Shown piece by piece: positions 53,471 through 64,000 of a stretch of 64,000 nucleotides of DNA. Position numbers and translations under genes: made by a program. The notes beneath the pieces were generated by a model. That model saw only the letters and a list, made by a program, of their open reading frames with translations. It was not told the DNA's origin and ran no database searches. This DNA comes from Microvirga sp. BSC39 (GTDB lineage: Bacteria; Pseudomonadota; Alphaproteobacteria; Rhizobiales; Beijerinckiaceae), in assembly GCF_000739015.1 (NCBI RefSeq), contig NZ_JPUG01000066.1:20989-84988 (forward strand), given 5' to 3'. The number at the start of each line of letters is the position of its first letter. Position 1 is the first letter of the stretch.

Positions 53471-54739
53471 TTAGGCGCTGGCGCTGGCGGCCTGATCGTT
53501 GCGCTCGCCGTGGATGAAGAGAGGCTTGGCCTTGCCCTCCACCACCTCGGGCCCGATCACCACCTGCTCGACGGAGTCGAGGCCCGGCAGATCGTACATG
53601 GTCTCCAGCAGGATGCCTTCCATGATGGACCGCAGACCGCGGGCGCCCGTCTTCCGCTCGATCGCCTTCTTGGCGATGAGGGTCAGGGCCTCGTCCTGGA
53701 ACGTCAGCTGCACGTTCTCCATCTCGAAGAGGCGCTGGTACTGCTTCACCAGGGCGTTCTTCGGCTCCTGCAGAATGGTCTTCAGGGCGTCGATGTCGAG
53801 GTCCTCCAGGGTCGCCAGGACCGGCAGGCGGCCGACGAACTCGGGGATCAGGCCGAACTTCAGCAGATCCTCGGGCTCCACCTCGCGGAAGATCTCACCC
53901 GTCCGGCGGTCATCCGGGGAGCTCACGGAAGCCGCGAAGCCGATGGACGTACCCTTGCCGCGGCTGGCGATGATCCGCTCCAGGCCCGCGAAGGCGCCGC
54001 CGCAGATGAACAGGATGTTCGTGGTATCGACCTGCAGGAACTCCTGCTGCGGGTGCTTGCGGCCGCCCTGGGGAGGCACGGAGGCGACGGTGCCTTCCAT
54101 GATCTTCAGGAGCGCCTGCTGCACGCCCTCGCCCGAGACGTCGCGGGTGATCGAGGGGTTGTCCGACTTGCGGGAGATCTTGTCGATCTCGTCGATATAC
54201 ACGATGCCGCGCTGCGCCCGCTCGACATTGTAGTCGGAGGCCTGGAGCAGCTTGAGGATGATGTTCTCCACGTCCTCGCCGACGTAGCCCGCCTCGGTCA
54301 GGGTCGTTGCGTCCGCCATGGTGAACGGCACGTCCAGGATCCGGGCGAGGGTCTGGGCCAGCAGGGTCTTGCCCGAGCCGGTGGGACCGATCAGCAGGAT
54401 GTTCGACTTGGCCAATTCGACGTCGTTGTGCTTCGTCGCATGGGCCAGGCGCTTGTAATGGTTGTGGACCGCTACCGAGAGCACCTTCTTGGCGTGCTCC
54501 TGGCCGATCACGTAATCGTCCAGAACGCGGCTGATTTCCTTCGGGGTCGGAACCCCGTCGCGGGACTTCACGAGAGACGATTTCGACTCTTCGCGGATGA
54601 TGTCCATGCAGAGCTCGACGCATTCATCGCAGATGAAAACCGTCGGACCAGCGATCAGCTTGCGTACCTCGTGCTGGCTCTTGCCGCAAAAGGAGCAGTA
54701 CAGCGTGCTCTTGGAGTCGTTGCCGCCAGCCTTGGTCAT
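53471..54739 (-). CDS. clpX: ClpX unfoldase subunit of the ClpXP protease
   Basis: ClpX unfolds substrates and feeds them to ClpP. The 422-residue protein has the N-terminal zinc-binding domain ([11 protein letters not shown] and ICDECVELC), Walker A GPTGSGKT, the pore loop GYVGEDVE, Walker [11 protein letters not shown], the IGF-type ClpP-docking loop (SIGFAA), sensor 2 and a normal C-terminus. ATG at 54739 follows GGAGATG at a good distance. clpP lies upstream on the same strand. Confidence 0.98.
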   Translation of the reverse strand: MTKAGGNDSKSTLYCSFCGKSQHEVRKLIAGPTVFICDECVELCMDIIREESKSSLVKSRDGVPTPKEISRVLDDYVIGQEHAKKVLSVAVHNHYKRLAHATKHNDVELAKSNILLIGPTGSGKTLLAQTLARILDVPFTMADATTLTEAGYVGEDVENIILKLLQASDYNVERAQRGIVYIDEIDKISRKSDNPSITRDVSGEGVQQALLKIMEGTVASVPPQGGRKHPQQEFLQVDTTNILFICGGAFAGLERIIASRGKGTSIGFAASVSSPDDRRTGEIFREVEPEDLLKFGLIPEFVGRLPVLATLEDLDIDALKTILQEPKNALVKQYQRLFEMENVQLTFQDEALTLIAKKAIERKTGARGLRSIMEGILLETMYDLPGLDSVEQVVIGPEVVEGKAKPLFIHGERNDQAASASA

Positions 54740-54801
54740 TATCACATCTCCAATCCGCACCGGGACGGCCCTTCCGGCCCGATACTTCTTCTAAGTTTAT
54801 G

Positions 54802-54832
54802 AGCGACGGAGCTAACGAAAGGTTCCGTCGCT
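54802..54832 (-). other. Hairpin in the clpP-clpX gap
   Basis: AGCGACGGA / TCCGTCGCT form a perfect nine-base stem around a 13-base loop, without a U-tract. It may be a weak terminator, an mRNA-processing site or a 5'-leader structure of clpX. Confidence 0.45.
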
Positions 54833-54964
54833 AAGAATTGAACGATCAAATCGCCATGGGTTCCGAATCCATATGCAATCACGCGCAGAGCACGGGATCA
54901 ATAGAAACGGAATTGCCCGCCAAAAAGACGCACCCTGGAGGAATTTGTCCCCAGGTTTTAAGGG

Positions 54965-55597
54965 TTAGGCCGGAGTGGCTGCCGGCTCGGGCCGCTTGGC
55001 GATCACCTGGTCGATCAGACCGAACTCCCGGGCAGCCTCGGCGGTCATGAAGTTGTCGCGCTCCAGGGCCCGCTCGATGGCCTCGTAGGGCTGGCTGGTA
55101 TGCTGGACGTAGATCTCGTTCAGCCGGCGCTTGAGGGCTTCGCTCTCGCGGGCGTGGATCATGATGTCCGTCACCTGGCCCTGGTAGCCGCCGGAGGGCT
55201 GGTGGACCATGATGCGGGCGTTCGGGAGGGCGAAGCGCATGCCCTTCTCGCCGGCGGTCAGCAGGAGGGAGCCCATGGAGGCGGCCTGGCCGACGCAGAG
55301 GGTCGAGACCGGGCAGCGGATGAACTGCATGGTATCGTAGATCGACAGGCCCGAGGTCACCACGCCGCCGGGCGAGTTGATGTAGAAGGAGATTTCCTTC
55401 TTCGGGTTCTCGGCCTCGAGGAACAGAAGCTGCGCCACGATCAGCGAGGCCGAGTAGTCTTCGACAGGGCCCGTGAGGAAGATAATCCGTTCGCGCAGGA
55501 GGCGCGAATAGATGTCGAATGCCCGCTCGCCGCGGTTCGACTGCTCAACCACCATCGGGACGAGCGTATTGTTAAAGAGCGCTACCGGATCTCTCAT
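54965..55597 (-). CDS. clpP: ClpP protease subunit
   Basis: ClpP is the serine protease ring of ClpXP and ClpAP. The 210-residue protein has the catalytic triad Ser107 (GQAASMGS), His132 (IMVHQPSGG) and Asp181 (DNFM), plus the INSPGG oxyanion-hole motif. The chosen start ([20 protein letters not shown]) is preceded by GGAG and matches the family N-terminus; a longer frame to 55651 does not. Part of the tig-clpP-clpX-lon series. Confidence 0.98.
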   Translation of the reverse strand: MRDPVALFNNTLVPMVVEQSNRGERAFDIYSRLLRERIIFLTGPVEDYSASLIVAQLLFLEAENPKKEISFYINSPGGVVTSGLSIYDTMQFIRCPVSTLCVGQAASMGSLLLTAGEKGMRFALPNARIMVHQPSGGYQGQVTDIMIHARESEALKRRLNEIYVQHTSQPYEAIERALERDNFMTAEAAREFGLIDQVIAKRPEPAATPA

Positions 55598-55674
55598 TGT
55601 CTCACTGCTCCAGTTCGGCCGCGCAGATTCGCGGCCGTCCAATTCATGCAAGCAACGAGACGCTTAAGGGAGCG

Positions 55675-57042
55675 TTACTCGCCCTTGCCGGATTTCTCTC
55701 CGTCCTCGTCCTCGTCGCTGAAGAGCGCGTCCTTGGAGACGGTCTCTTCGTTCACCTTCACCTGGGACAGGATCTGGTCGACGACTTTCTCTTCAAACAG
55801 AGGAGCCCGGATTTCAGCTAGGGCCTGCGGGTTCTTTTGGTAGAACTCCCAAACCTGGCGCTCCTGGCCGGGGTACTGACGGACCCGCTCGATGAGGGCC
55901 TGAGTCACCTCGTCGTCGGAGATCTTGATATCGGACTTCTCACCGATCTGTGCAAGGACCAACCCGAGGCGAACGCGACGCTCGGCGATCTTGCGGTACT
56001 CGGCCTTGGCCTCGTCCTCGGTGGTGTCCTCATCCTCGAAGGTGCGGTTGTTCGACTTCATGTCGCCCATGACCTGCGACCATACGGCTGCGAACTCCTG
56101 CTCGACCAGGGTCGGCGGCAGCTCGAAGCTGTACTTGGCGTCGAGGGCGTCCAGGAGTTCCTTCTTGACCTTGCGGCGGGACTGGGTATCAAAGTCGCGC
56201 TTGATGGCGTCGCTGATCGCTTCCTTGAGCTTGTCCAGGGACTCCATGCCGAAGCCCTTGGCCATCTCGTCGTCGATCTTCAGCTCGCCGGGAGCCTCGA
56301 CTTCCTTCACGGTCACGTCGAACTCGGCATCCTTGCCGGCCAGGTGAGCGGCCATGTAGTTCGTCGGGAAGGTGACCTTCACGAGCTTGGTGTCTCCGGC
56401 CTTGAGACCGACGAGCTGGTCCTCGAAGCCCGGGATGAAGGTGTTGGAGCCGAGCTCGACCCGGATGTCCTGGCCGTTGCCGCCTTCGAACTCGGTGCCG
56501 TCGATTCGGCCCACGAAGTCCACGACCACGCGGTCGCCGGAAACGGCCTCGCCGTCCTTCGTCTCGAAGGAGCGGTTCTGCTTGGCCATGCGCTCTAGCG
56601 ATTCGGTGATCTCGGCGTCGGTCACCTCGGCCACCGGCTTCGTGACGGCGACGTCCGACAGGTCCGCAAGCTCGAATTCCGGCAGGACCTCGAGGGCGAC
56701 GGTGAAGGCCAGATCGCCCTTGGCGTCCATGGCCTTCTCGACCTCTTCCTGACTCTCCGGGAACTGGACCTGGGGCTCGTTGGCGAGCTTCAGGCTGTTG
56801 TCCTCGACGATCTTGCGGTTCGCCTCGTTGACGGCGTTCTGCAGGACGTCGGCCATGACGGAACGGCCATAGACCTTGCGCAGGTGACCCACCGGCACCT
56901 TGCCGGGGCGGAAACCATTGAGCCGGACCCGGTCCTTCAGGGTCGACAATTCGCTGTTCAGGCGCTCTTCCAACTCGGTGGCCGGGAGCACGACCTTGAA
57001 CTCTCGCTTCAAGCCTTGGGACAGTGTTTCCGTCACCTGCAT
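55675..57042 (-). CDS. tig: Trigger factor
   Basis: A ribosome-associated chaperone and peptidyl-prolyl isomerase that meets nascent chains. The 455-residue protein has the ribosome-docking loop [14 protein letters not shown] (about 43-56), the FKBP-type middle domain ([36 protein letters not shown]) and an acidic helical C-domain. The ATG at 57042 gives the usual [15 protein letters not shown] start; an in-frame ATG six codons earlier is possible. First gene of the proteostasis series. Confidence 0.97.
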   Translation of the reverse strand: MQVTETLSQGLKREFKVVLPATELEERLNSELSTLKDRVRLNGFRPGKVPVGHLRKVYGRSVMADVLQNAVNEANRKIVEDNSLKLANEPQVQFPESQEEVEKAMDAKGDLAFTVALEVLPEFELADLSDVAVTKPVAEVTDAEITESLERMAKQNRSFETKDGEAVSGDRVVVDFVGRIDGTEFEGGNGQDIRVELGSNTFIPGFEDQLVGLKAGDTKLVKVTFPTNYMAAHLAGKDAEFDVTVKEVEAPGELKIDDEMAKGFGMESLDKLKEAISDAIKRDFDTQSRRKVKKELLDALDAKYSFELPPTLVEQEFAAVWSQVMGDMKSNNRTFEDEDTTEDEAKAEYRKIAERRVRLGLVLAQIGEKSDIKISDDEVTQALIERVRQYPGQERQVWEFYQKNPQALAEIRAPLFEEKVVDQILSQVKVNEETVSKDALFSDEDEDGEKSGKGE

Positions 57043-57156
57043 GGTACTATTCGCCTTCATCACTCGAATATGAATCTCAAATCCAAGCTCCGGCCGATGC
57101 GGCGTCATGCCGTCACCTGAGCCGCTCGGAGCCTCCGGATCCAACCCTGACGGGAT

Positions 57157-57241
57157 TGGTGCGGGCGGAGGGACTCGAACCCCCACAACTTGCGTCGCTG
57201 GAACCTAAATCCAGTGCGTCTACCAATTCCGCCACGCCCGC
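57157..57241 (-). tRNA. tRNA-Leu (UAG)
   Basis: Minus strand: acceptor GCGGGCG/CGCCCGC, discriminator A, encoded CCA. Anticodon stem CTGGA/TCCAG with loop TTTAGGT gives TAG. A long variable arm (CGACGCAAGTTGTG region) marks a class II tRNA. T-loop TTCGAGT. Confidence 0.95.
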
Positions 57242-57411
57242 GCGGGAGCAGCGCGCGCGAACGCGCCCCTCTTCCGGGACGCGGCTCTATAGCATGGTTG
57301 AGGAAGCGTGCATCAAAAAAGTTCGTGTGCGGCAAATGGCAACCAAACTTGGCCGTTCACGTTCAAATCTGTACCCGTACCGATATCCCGAGCCCTCTTC
57401 GAGATCCCCGC

Positions 57412-58749
57412 ATGATCACCCGCCGCGGCGTCACCGCCGGCCTCGCCACCTCCCTGATCGGCCTGCCGCGAACCGGGTGGGCGCAGGAAGCCGCCTCTCC
57501 CGTCGATGAGTTCACGGCCAAGCCCGGCCCGCTCAAGCTGCGCCCCGATGCGGGTGAGACAGAGGTATGGACCTTCAACGGCTCCCTGGCTCTGGTCGTG
57601 CGGAGCAGGCAGGGCACGGAGCTGCGGCTGAAGCTGCGGAACGAGACCGCCCTGCCCCTGTCCCTGCACTTTCACGGGGTGCGCGGCCCGAACGCCATGG
57701 ACGGTGTCGGCAGCCTGACCCAGGAGCCGGTGGCGCCGGGGCAGTCTTACGACTATCGCTTCACGCCGCCGGATGCCGGCACCTTCCTGATCCGGCCCTG
57801 CGTGCTCGGCGGCAGCGCCGAGCCTCAGGAGCGCGGCCTCTCGGGCCTGCTGATCCTAGAGGAAGCCAACCCTCCCCAGGTCGACCGGGATCTCGCCCTG
57901 CTCGTCGACGACTGGAGCCTGAACGACAACGGCTCGCTCACGCCCTTCCAGAAATCACCGGAAACCGCCCCGGCCGGCCGCCTCGGAAGCTGGCTCAGCC
58001 TCAACGGAAAGCCGACGCCGCAGCGGATCGAGGCCCCTACTGGCGGACGCCTGCGGCTGCGGCTCGCCAATGCCTGCAATGCCCGCGCCATGCGCCTGCG
58101 CTTCGACGGGTTGAAGGCCTACGTGATCGCCATCGACGGCCAGCCGACCAGCACCTTCGAGCCGCTGCGCGCGTCCCTGCCCTTCGCGCCCGGCAGCCGC
58201 TATGACCTGCTCGTGGACCTTGCCTCCGAGCCTGGAGCCACCGGCGCCGTGATGGCCCTGATCGGCGACGGTCTGCCCCTCCTCGAGATCGTCACAGCGG
58301 GCGACAAGCGCCCGGCCCTGCCGGCCATCGCCCCGCTTCCGGCGAACACGAAGCTGCCGGAGGTGATCAAGCTGCAGAACGCCACCCGCAAGGACGTGGT
58401 GATCAAGGGAGATCCGAAGGCGCCGAACACCCCCTGGACGATCAACGGAGCCGCGGGACAACCGAATGGCGCCCCACTCGTCAAGGTGAAGCGGGGCAGC
58501 CCCATCGTGCTCACGCTGACCAACCAGACCGGCTTCATGCAGCCGCTGCACCTGCACGGCCACAGCGTCAGGCTCCTCCATGCCCTTGATGACGGCTGGG
58601 AGCCCTATTGGCTGGATACTGTGCAGGTGCCGGAGAACAAGACCGTCCGCATCGCCTTCGTGGCGGACAATCCCGGCAAGTGGCTCCTCGCGTCGACCGT
58701 GCTGGAGCGGTTCGATGCGGGACTCTGGACCTGGATCGAGGTTACCTGA
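57412..58749 (+). CDS. Multicopper-oxidase-fold protein lacking type 1 copper ligands
   Basis: A 445-residue exported protein with a twin-arginine-like leader (MITRRGVTAGLATSLIGLPR) and three cupredoxin domains. The first copper motif remains as HFHG (His86, His88). The second, normally HxH, reads TFLIRPCVLGG. The third, normally HPxHLHGH, reads QPLHLHGH, with the type 1 histidine replaced by Gln377. The fourth, normally HCHxxxH, reads LASTVLERFDAG, with all ligands gone. Oxidase activity is therefore unlikely. Copper-free relatives such as FtsP/SufI act as structural envelope proteins, a possible analogy. The gene's end overlaps the convergent NAD(P)HX repair gene by eight bases. Confidence 0.9.
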   Translation: MITRRGVTAGLATSLIGLPRTGWAQEAASPVDEFTAKPGPLKLRPDAGETEVWTFNGSLALVVRSRQGTELRLKLRNETALPLSLHFHGVRGPNAMDGVGSLTQEPVAPGQSYDYRFTPPDAGTFLIRPCVLGGSAEPQERGLSGLLILEEANPPQVDRDLALLVDDWSLNDNGSLTPFQKSPETAPAGRLGSWLSLNGKPTPQRIEAPTGGRLRLRLANACNARAMRLRFDGLKAYVIAIDGQPTSTFEPLRASLPFAPGSRYDLLVDLASEPGATGAVMALIGDGLPLLEIVTAGDKRPALPAIAPLPANTKLPEVIKLQNATRKDVVIKGDPKAPNTPWTINGAAGQPNGAPLVKVKRGSPIVLTLTNQTGFMQPLHLHGHSVRLLHALDDGWEPYWLDTVQVPENKTVRIAFVADNPGKWLLASTVLERFDAGLWTWIEVT

Positions 58750-60229
58750 GCAGTTCCCGCAGGATCCCCGGCACCAGTTCCGCCAGATCCTCGGCGATCA
58801 GCCCCGGCCCGAAGCTTGCCCCGGCCTCCGCATGAATCCAGACCCCGGCGCAGGCGGCCTCGAAGGCGGGCACACCTTGAGCCATCAGACCGGCGATGAG
58901 GCCGCAGAGCGTATCGCCCGACCCTGCCGTCGCGAGATAAGGCGTACCGTTCTCGTTGATCGCCGCGCGGCCGTCCGGCGCGGCAATCACGGTGTCGGCT
59001 CCCTTGAGCAGAACAACCGCGCCCGTATAGGCAGCGGCGCGGCGGACACGCTCGATTTTCGATGCAGGATCAAGAAGATCCGGATGTCCCTTGAACAAAC
59101 GGCTGAACTCGCCGTCATGGGGCGTGAGCACCGTTGGCGCATAGCGAAACGCTCCGTGTAGCTCTGAGGCGAGCCCCTCGAAGGAGGTCAGCGCGTCCGC
59201 ATCCAGCACAAGGCTGCGCCGGGCACGGACCGCCACGGCCACCATGGCGCGAGTGCCCGCGTGGATGCCGAGCGCGGGGCCCAGCACAAGGGCATTGAAG
59301 CGCGTATCCTGCAGGATCGTGTTGAGCCCCTCCGGTCCGTCGCAGCCCCGCAGCATGATGGCCGTGAGATGGGCAGCGTTGACCCCCAGGGCTTCCGGCG
59401 GCGAGGCCACGGTCACGAGACCTGAGCCGATGCGAAGCGCCGCCCGTGCCGCCAGCCGCGCGGCGCCGGTCCGGGTCGCACCACCGGAGGCGACCAGCGT
59501 GTGTCCGCGCTCGTATTTGTGGGACGAGAGCCCCGGCCTCGGCAGTACATGGCTCCAAAGGGCGGGGCTGTTGGCGAACAGAGTGCCGGCCTTGGCATCC
59601 AGCGTCTTGCGGCCGATCCCAATATCCGCCACCTCGACGGGGCCGCTATAGGCCCGCCCGGGCATCAGCAGATGGCAAGGCTTGCGCGCGGCGAAGGTCA
59701 CAGTCCGGGTGGCTTTGACGGCCACACCCCGCACCTCTCCTGTGTTGCCGTCAATGCCCGAGGGCAGATCCACGGCGAGAATCGGCCGCCCCGATGCATT
59801 CATGCGATCTACCGCCAGCCGCGCAGAGCCTTCGAGATTGCGAGCAAGGCCGGTGCCGAACAGGGCATCGATGATGAGGTCCGCGTCGTGAAAGGCGAGG
59901 TCCTCGATCCGCTCGACTCTTCTAGCCCAGCTCTTGGCGGCCTCGGCCGCGTCACCGGTCAGCTTGTCGGGAGCACCCAAAAGGCCGAGGCTCACCTGGT
60001 AGCCGCGCTCAGTCAGCAGCGCCGCGGCAATGAAGCCGTCACCCCCATTCTGCCCCGGGCCCGCCGCCACGACAATCCTGCTGCCTGGGGCGGCTAATTT
60101 TTCGGCAGCCTCGGCGACAGCGCGCCCGGCGCGTCGCATGAGCTCGATCCCGGAAATCCCACCCGCGATGGTTGCCAGGTCGGCCAGCCTCATCTCCGTG
60201 GGGGTCAGAACGAGTTCGGGAGCGGTCAT
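58742..60229 (-). CDS. nnr: Bifunctional NAD(P)H-hydrate epimerase / ADP-dependent dehydratase
   Basis: Repairs hydrated NADH and NADPH. The 495-residue fusion has an N-terminal YjeF_N epimerase domain (about 1-215; VVAAGPGQNGGDGFIAAALL, DALFGTGLAR, AVDLPSGIDGNTGEV) and a C-terminal carbohydrate-kinase-like dehydratase domain (about 225-495; LTPHDGEFSRLF, VLLKGADTVIA, ENGTPYLATAGSGDTLCGLI). Both domains look intact. The ATG at 60229 begins the family N-terminus (MTAPELVLTPTEM); longer frames run into the glnB region. Confidence 0.95.
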   Translation of the reverse strand: MTAPELVLTPTEMRLADLATIAGGISGIELMRRAGRAVAEAAEKLAAPGSRIVVAAGPGQNGGDGFIAAALLTERGYQVSLGLLGAPDKLTGDAAEAAKSWARRVERIEDLAFHDADLIIDALFGTGLARNLEGSARLAVDRMNASGRPILAVDLPSGIDGNTGEVRGVAVKATRTVTFAARKPCHLLMPGRAYSGPVEVADIGIGRKTLDAKAGTLFANSPALWSHVLPRPGLSSHKYERGHTLVASGGATRTGAARLAARAALRIGSGLVTVASPPEALGVNAAHLTAIMLRGCDGPEGLNTILQDTRFNALVLGPALGIHAGTRAMVAVAVRARRSLVLDADALTSFEGLASELHGAFRYAPTVLTPHDGEFSRLFKGHPDLLDPASKIERVRRAAAYTGAVVLLKGADTVIAAPDGRAAINENGTPYLATAGSGDTLCGLIAGLMAQGVPAFEAACAGVWIHAEAGASFGPGLIAEDLAELVPGILRELLR

Positions 60230-60373
60230 GGGAGCAAAATGGACCCGTTTTTCAGGATTTGGCGAGGATTTTCGCAACTGCACAAAGTTTGAGCAGAAGA
60301 TGCTCAGGATGGCAGCAGATTGGACGACTTTGACTCGACGAGGCCATGGAAGGCTCCTCCCGGCTGGTGCTAA

Positions 60374-60748
<375 letters not shown>

Positions 60749-60817
60749 ACTCGCTTTTCCAAGCCAAGGCCTGACGGCCAAGGATGACTCTCAAGGGCAG
60801 AAGAGGACTTAACGACC

Positions 60818-62227
<1,410 letters not shown>

Positions 62228-62269
62228 CGGACGCGTTTCCTCCCGGCTGCGGATCCGCAGCCTTCCTTC

Positions 62270-62298
62270 GCCGGAGCCTTCTAGGCTCCGGCTTTTTT
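62270..62298 (+). terminator. Terminator of glnBA
   Basis: GCCGGAGCC / GGCTCCGGC with a five-base loop followed by TTTTTTG, a textbook intrinsic terminator about 40 bases past glnA. Confidence 0.95.
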
Positions 62299-62442
62299 GT
62301 TCCGGCTGTGCAGACTGATCGCTGCTTCGGCTGCACCGCAGACGTGGGTGCTCGTCGATCCCCACACCTGACGGGTCGTGACGATGATCCAGCACAGTCA
62401 GTCGCCGTGCAGGCTCTTGCCCACTTGGGTCAAAGCACAAAG

Positions 62443-62471
62443 AAAAGGCCCGGGTTTAACCCGGGCCTTTT
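62443..62471. terminator. Terminator of the first Omp25-like gene
   Basis: AAAAGGCCCGGGTT / AACCCGGGCCTTTT, a palindrome with almost no loop, flanked by A- and T-runs. It lies just past the minus-strand porin stop at 62493. Its core matches the hairpin at 63406. Confidence 0.92.
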
Positions 62472-62492
62472 TTCGTCGCTGAAATCACGATG

Positions 62493-63230
62493 TCAGTATG
62501 ACCCGAACTTATAGCTCAAACCAGCGCGGATCGTGTGGAATTCCGTTTCGACGTCATGAGTAACGCGGCTGGTGAAAACCCGGGTCAAATCATGGTCGAG
62601 GTCGTCGAACTGCGAATACCGATACTCAAGACGGGCTGTCAGGTTGTTGGTGAAGGCATATTCCACACCAGCACCGAGGGTCCATCCCCACTCTGCGTCT
62701 TCGAAGCTGGCTGCGTCCGTGCCACCAGTCGTCGTGTCGCGAAAAACGTAGTCAGTTTCGAAATTGGCGAAAGCCAATCCGCCTGTCGCATAGATCAGGG
62801 CGCGATCAAGAGCGAAACCAAGGCGAGCCCGCAGGGAGCCTTGTACGGTGATGTTGCTGTCAGCAAAGGTGGAAGATCCGGTTGTCGGGCTGATCCGACC
62901 GAACCCGCCGTCGATACCGGTGCCTTCTAGGTCAGCCTCCACACCTGCAACGATCGAGCCGAACTGGAAATTGTAGCCGACATGCGCGCCTCCGACGAAG
63001 CCGTCAAAATCGCCGTCCTGGTTGAAAGGGAGAAATCCCGTCGGGGTCGTCATCCCGCCCGAGCTGTCACCCCAGGCATATCCAGCCTGCACACCGACAT
63101 AAAAGCCAGTCCATGTGAGAACCGGAACGGCAGCGACCGGGACGGGAGCTACACGGGACGGGAGGTCTGCCGCCATGGCGCCGACCGTGAGGCCGAGGAA
63201 TGCAGCTGAGGAGAGAAGAACGTTCTTCAT
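62493..63230 (-). CDS. Omp25/RopB-like outer membrane beta-barrel protein
   Basis: A 245-residue outer-membrane protein: signal peptide (MKNVLLSSAAFLGLTVGAMA), then ADLPSR...VLTWTGFYVGVQAGYAWG, the N-terminal hallmark of the Omp25/Omp31 group. Eight-strand barrel repeats follow (GGAHVGYNFQFGSIVAGVEA, ARLGFALDRALIYATGGLAF, GAGVEYAFTNNLTARLEYRY), and the C-terminus is aromatic (YKFGSY; these barrels normally end in Phe). Such proteins tether the outer membrane or form the dominant surface layer. It is paralogous to the next gene. Confidence 0.93.
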   Translation of the reverse strand: MKNVLLSSAAFLGLTVGAMAADLPSRVAPVPVAAVPVLTWTGFYVGVQAGYAWGDSSGGMTTPTGFLPFNQDGDFDGFVGGAHVGYNFQFGSIVAGVEADLEGTGIDGGFGRISPTTGSSTFADSNITVQGSLRARLGFALDRALIYATGGLAFANFETDYVFRDTTTGGTDAASFEDAEWGWTLGAGVEYAFTNNLTARLEYRYSQFDDLDHDLTRVFTSRVTHDVETEFHTIRAGLSYKFGSY

Positions 63231-63405
63231 TGTCAGAATCCACTTAGGAATGCCGCTGTCATTGTTCTTACAGCAGATTCATTTCCCAAGCTGTGACATA
63301 TAAAACACAATTACGTTTCGTTACCTGTGTGACTGGATAGGCGACCTCGATTCTGGATCCTCAATAGCTCGCATTGCAGCGGTCATCTGGGCGAGCGACC
63401 AACGA

Positions 63406-63435
63406 AAAAGGCCCGGGTGTTGACCCGGGCCTTTT
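63406..63435. terminator. Terminator of the second Omp25-like gene
   Basis: AAAAGGCCCGGGT / ACCCGGGCCTTTT with a four-base loop, immediately past the minus-strand stop at 63460. Nearly identical arms to the 62443 hairpin show that gene and terminator were probably duplicated together. Confidence 0.93.
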
Positions 63436-63459
63436 CTGTCTCTGTAGAAGAGACGGATC

Positions 63460-64000
63460 TTAGTAGGTGCCGAAGCGGAAGTTCAGACCAGCGCGCACCA
63501 CACCGAAGTCGGTCTCGCCGTCGAAGCCCGGGAAGTCGTCGTCGTTGTCGAGGTTGACGTACAGACCTTCGATCTTGGCCGACAGGTTGTTGGTGAAGGC
63601 GTACTCCACACCACCACCCACGGTCCAGCCGTTGGCCTCGTCAGCGAAGGCGAAACCGCCGGTGGCGTAGATCAGAGCGCGGTCGAAGGCCACACCGGCG
63701 CGAGCACGCACCGTGCCGAACCAGTCGCTGTTGTCGATGTCGTAGGTGGTGCCGCCCACCACGAAGGCACCCTCACGGCCGAAGTCGGCGTACTGGATGT
63801 CGCCTTCGAGACCGACCACGAACGAGCCGATCTGGTAGTTGTAGCCAACCTGGGCGCCGCCGACGAAGCCGCCGTCGTTGTCGTCGTCAGCCAGGGCAAC
63901 GGAGTCGAAGTCGTCGTCCGACCAGCCGTAGCCAGCGTTCACACCGACGTAGAAGCCGGTCCAGGTGAAGATCGGAGCAGCGGCAATGATCGGAGCCGGC
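63460..64000 (-). CDS. Omp25-like outer membrane protein (partial, N-terminus beyond window)
   Basis: About 180 residues are visible, running off the right edge; the signal peptide is not included. It begins PAPIIAAAPIFTWTGFYVGV then NAGYGWSDDD, the same N-terminal motif as the neighbour. It continues with FVGGAQVGYNYQIGSFVVGL, GVAFDRALIYATGGFAFADE and GGGVEYAFTNNLSAKIEGLY, ending LNFRFGTY. It differs from the neighbour by a shorter, more acidic first loop. Tandem paralogues of this family are common in Hyphomicrobiales. Confidence 0.92.
   Translation of the reverse strand, partial: PAPIIAAAPIFTWTGFYVGVNAGYGWSDDDFDSVALADDDNDGGFVGGAQVGYNYQIGSFVVGLEGDIQYADFGREGAFVVGGTTYDIDNSDWFGTVRARAGVAFDRALIYATGGFAFADEANGWTVGGGVEYAFTNNLSAKIEGLYVNLDNDDDFPGFDGETDFGVVRAGLNFRFGTY

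Noticed and set aside
54841..54864. EcfG-like motif before clpX
   Set aside because: The spacer is 15 instead of 16-17, so support is too weak.
60260..60276. Sigma54 promoter before glnB (TGGC...GC)
   Set aside because: The GG to GC spacing is 11, not the required 10, and neighbouring consensus bases are poor.

Overview
The window reads as chromosomal DNA from an alphaproteobacterium of the order Hyphomicrobiales, most like Methylobacteriaceae such as Microvirga. This is inferred from high GC, the gene orders tig-clpP-clpX-lon-hup and rplM-rpsI near argC, BA14K-, DUF1236- and Omp25-type proteins, a class I PHA synthase, and GGAAC-N16-CGTT (EcfG/PhyR-type) promoter motifs. No prophage, insertion sequence, integrase or CRISPR array is visible. 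Most genes are core metabolism or housekeeping, with small lineage-specific envelope proteins between them.

Layout. 1-9 kb: tRNA-Glu, recJ, a GNAT enzyme, glpX, homoserine dehydrogenase and an AlaC-type aminotransferase, all on the minus strand, then phaC on plus. 9-19 kb: a FadL-type porin, a fumarylacetoacetase-family enzyme, argC, a DUF5872 protein, rpsI/rplM, a glutathione transferase, a thioesterase, a CoA-binding protein, metY and an orphan ParA. 19-33 kb: envelope and stress genes (DUF1236, ctaA, BA14K, L,D-transpeptidase, extensin-like protein). This stretch also holds a two-component cassette whose kinase carries an in-frame amber codon, a CDC48-type AAA ATPase, and a small secreted protein built from a duplicated module. 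33-41 kb: a dipeptide/oligopeptide-type ABC operon with a small secreted four-cysteine protein translationally coupled inside it, plus an M20 deacetylase and a threonine dehydratase-like enzyme. 41-50 kb: an AI-2E-family permease fused to a GAF domain, an ABC-2 exporter, DUF2141, DUF4142, DUF1003 and RTX-type proteins, tRNA-Pro and tRNA-Val. 50-57 kb: the proteostasis cluster hup, lon, clpX, clpP, tig, and tRNA-Leu. 57-64 kb: a cupredoxin-fold protein that has lost most copper ligands, the NAD(P)HX repair enzyme, glnB-glnA, and two tandem Omp25-like porins, the second cut by the window edge.

Recurrent non-coding elements: four copies of a two-hairpin palindromic repeat (near 2.4, 3.1, 11.9 and 18.2 kb), many hairpin terminators, three EcfG-like promoters, and one sigma32-like promoter before lon.

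The most interesting observations are as follows. (1) A cysteine-free SUOX-like periplasmic protein, a PAS histidine kinase with an amber codon exactly between its HisKA and ATPase domains, and a LuxR-type regulator form one cassette. (2) An unrecognised secreted protein overlaps both neighbours inside the peptide ABC operon. (3) A permease-Rossmann-like-GAF fusion. (4) A multicopper-oxidase homologue without type 1 copper ligands. (5) Tandem inverted repeats sit before metY. No clearly new multi-gene defence or biosynthetic system was found; items 1 and 2 come closest to undescribed functional units.
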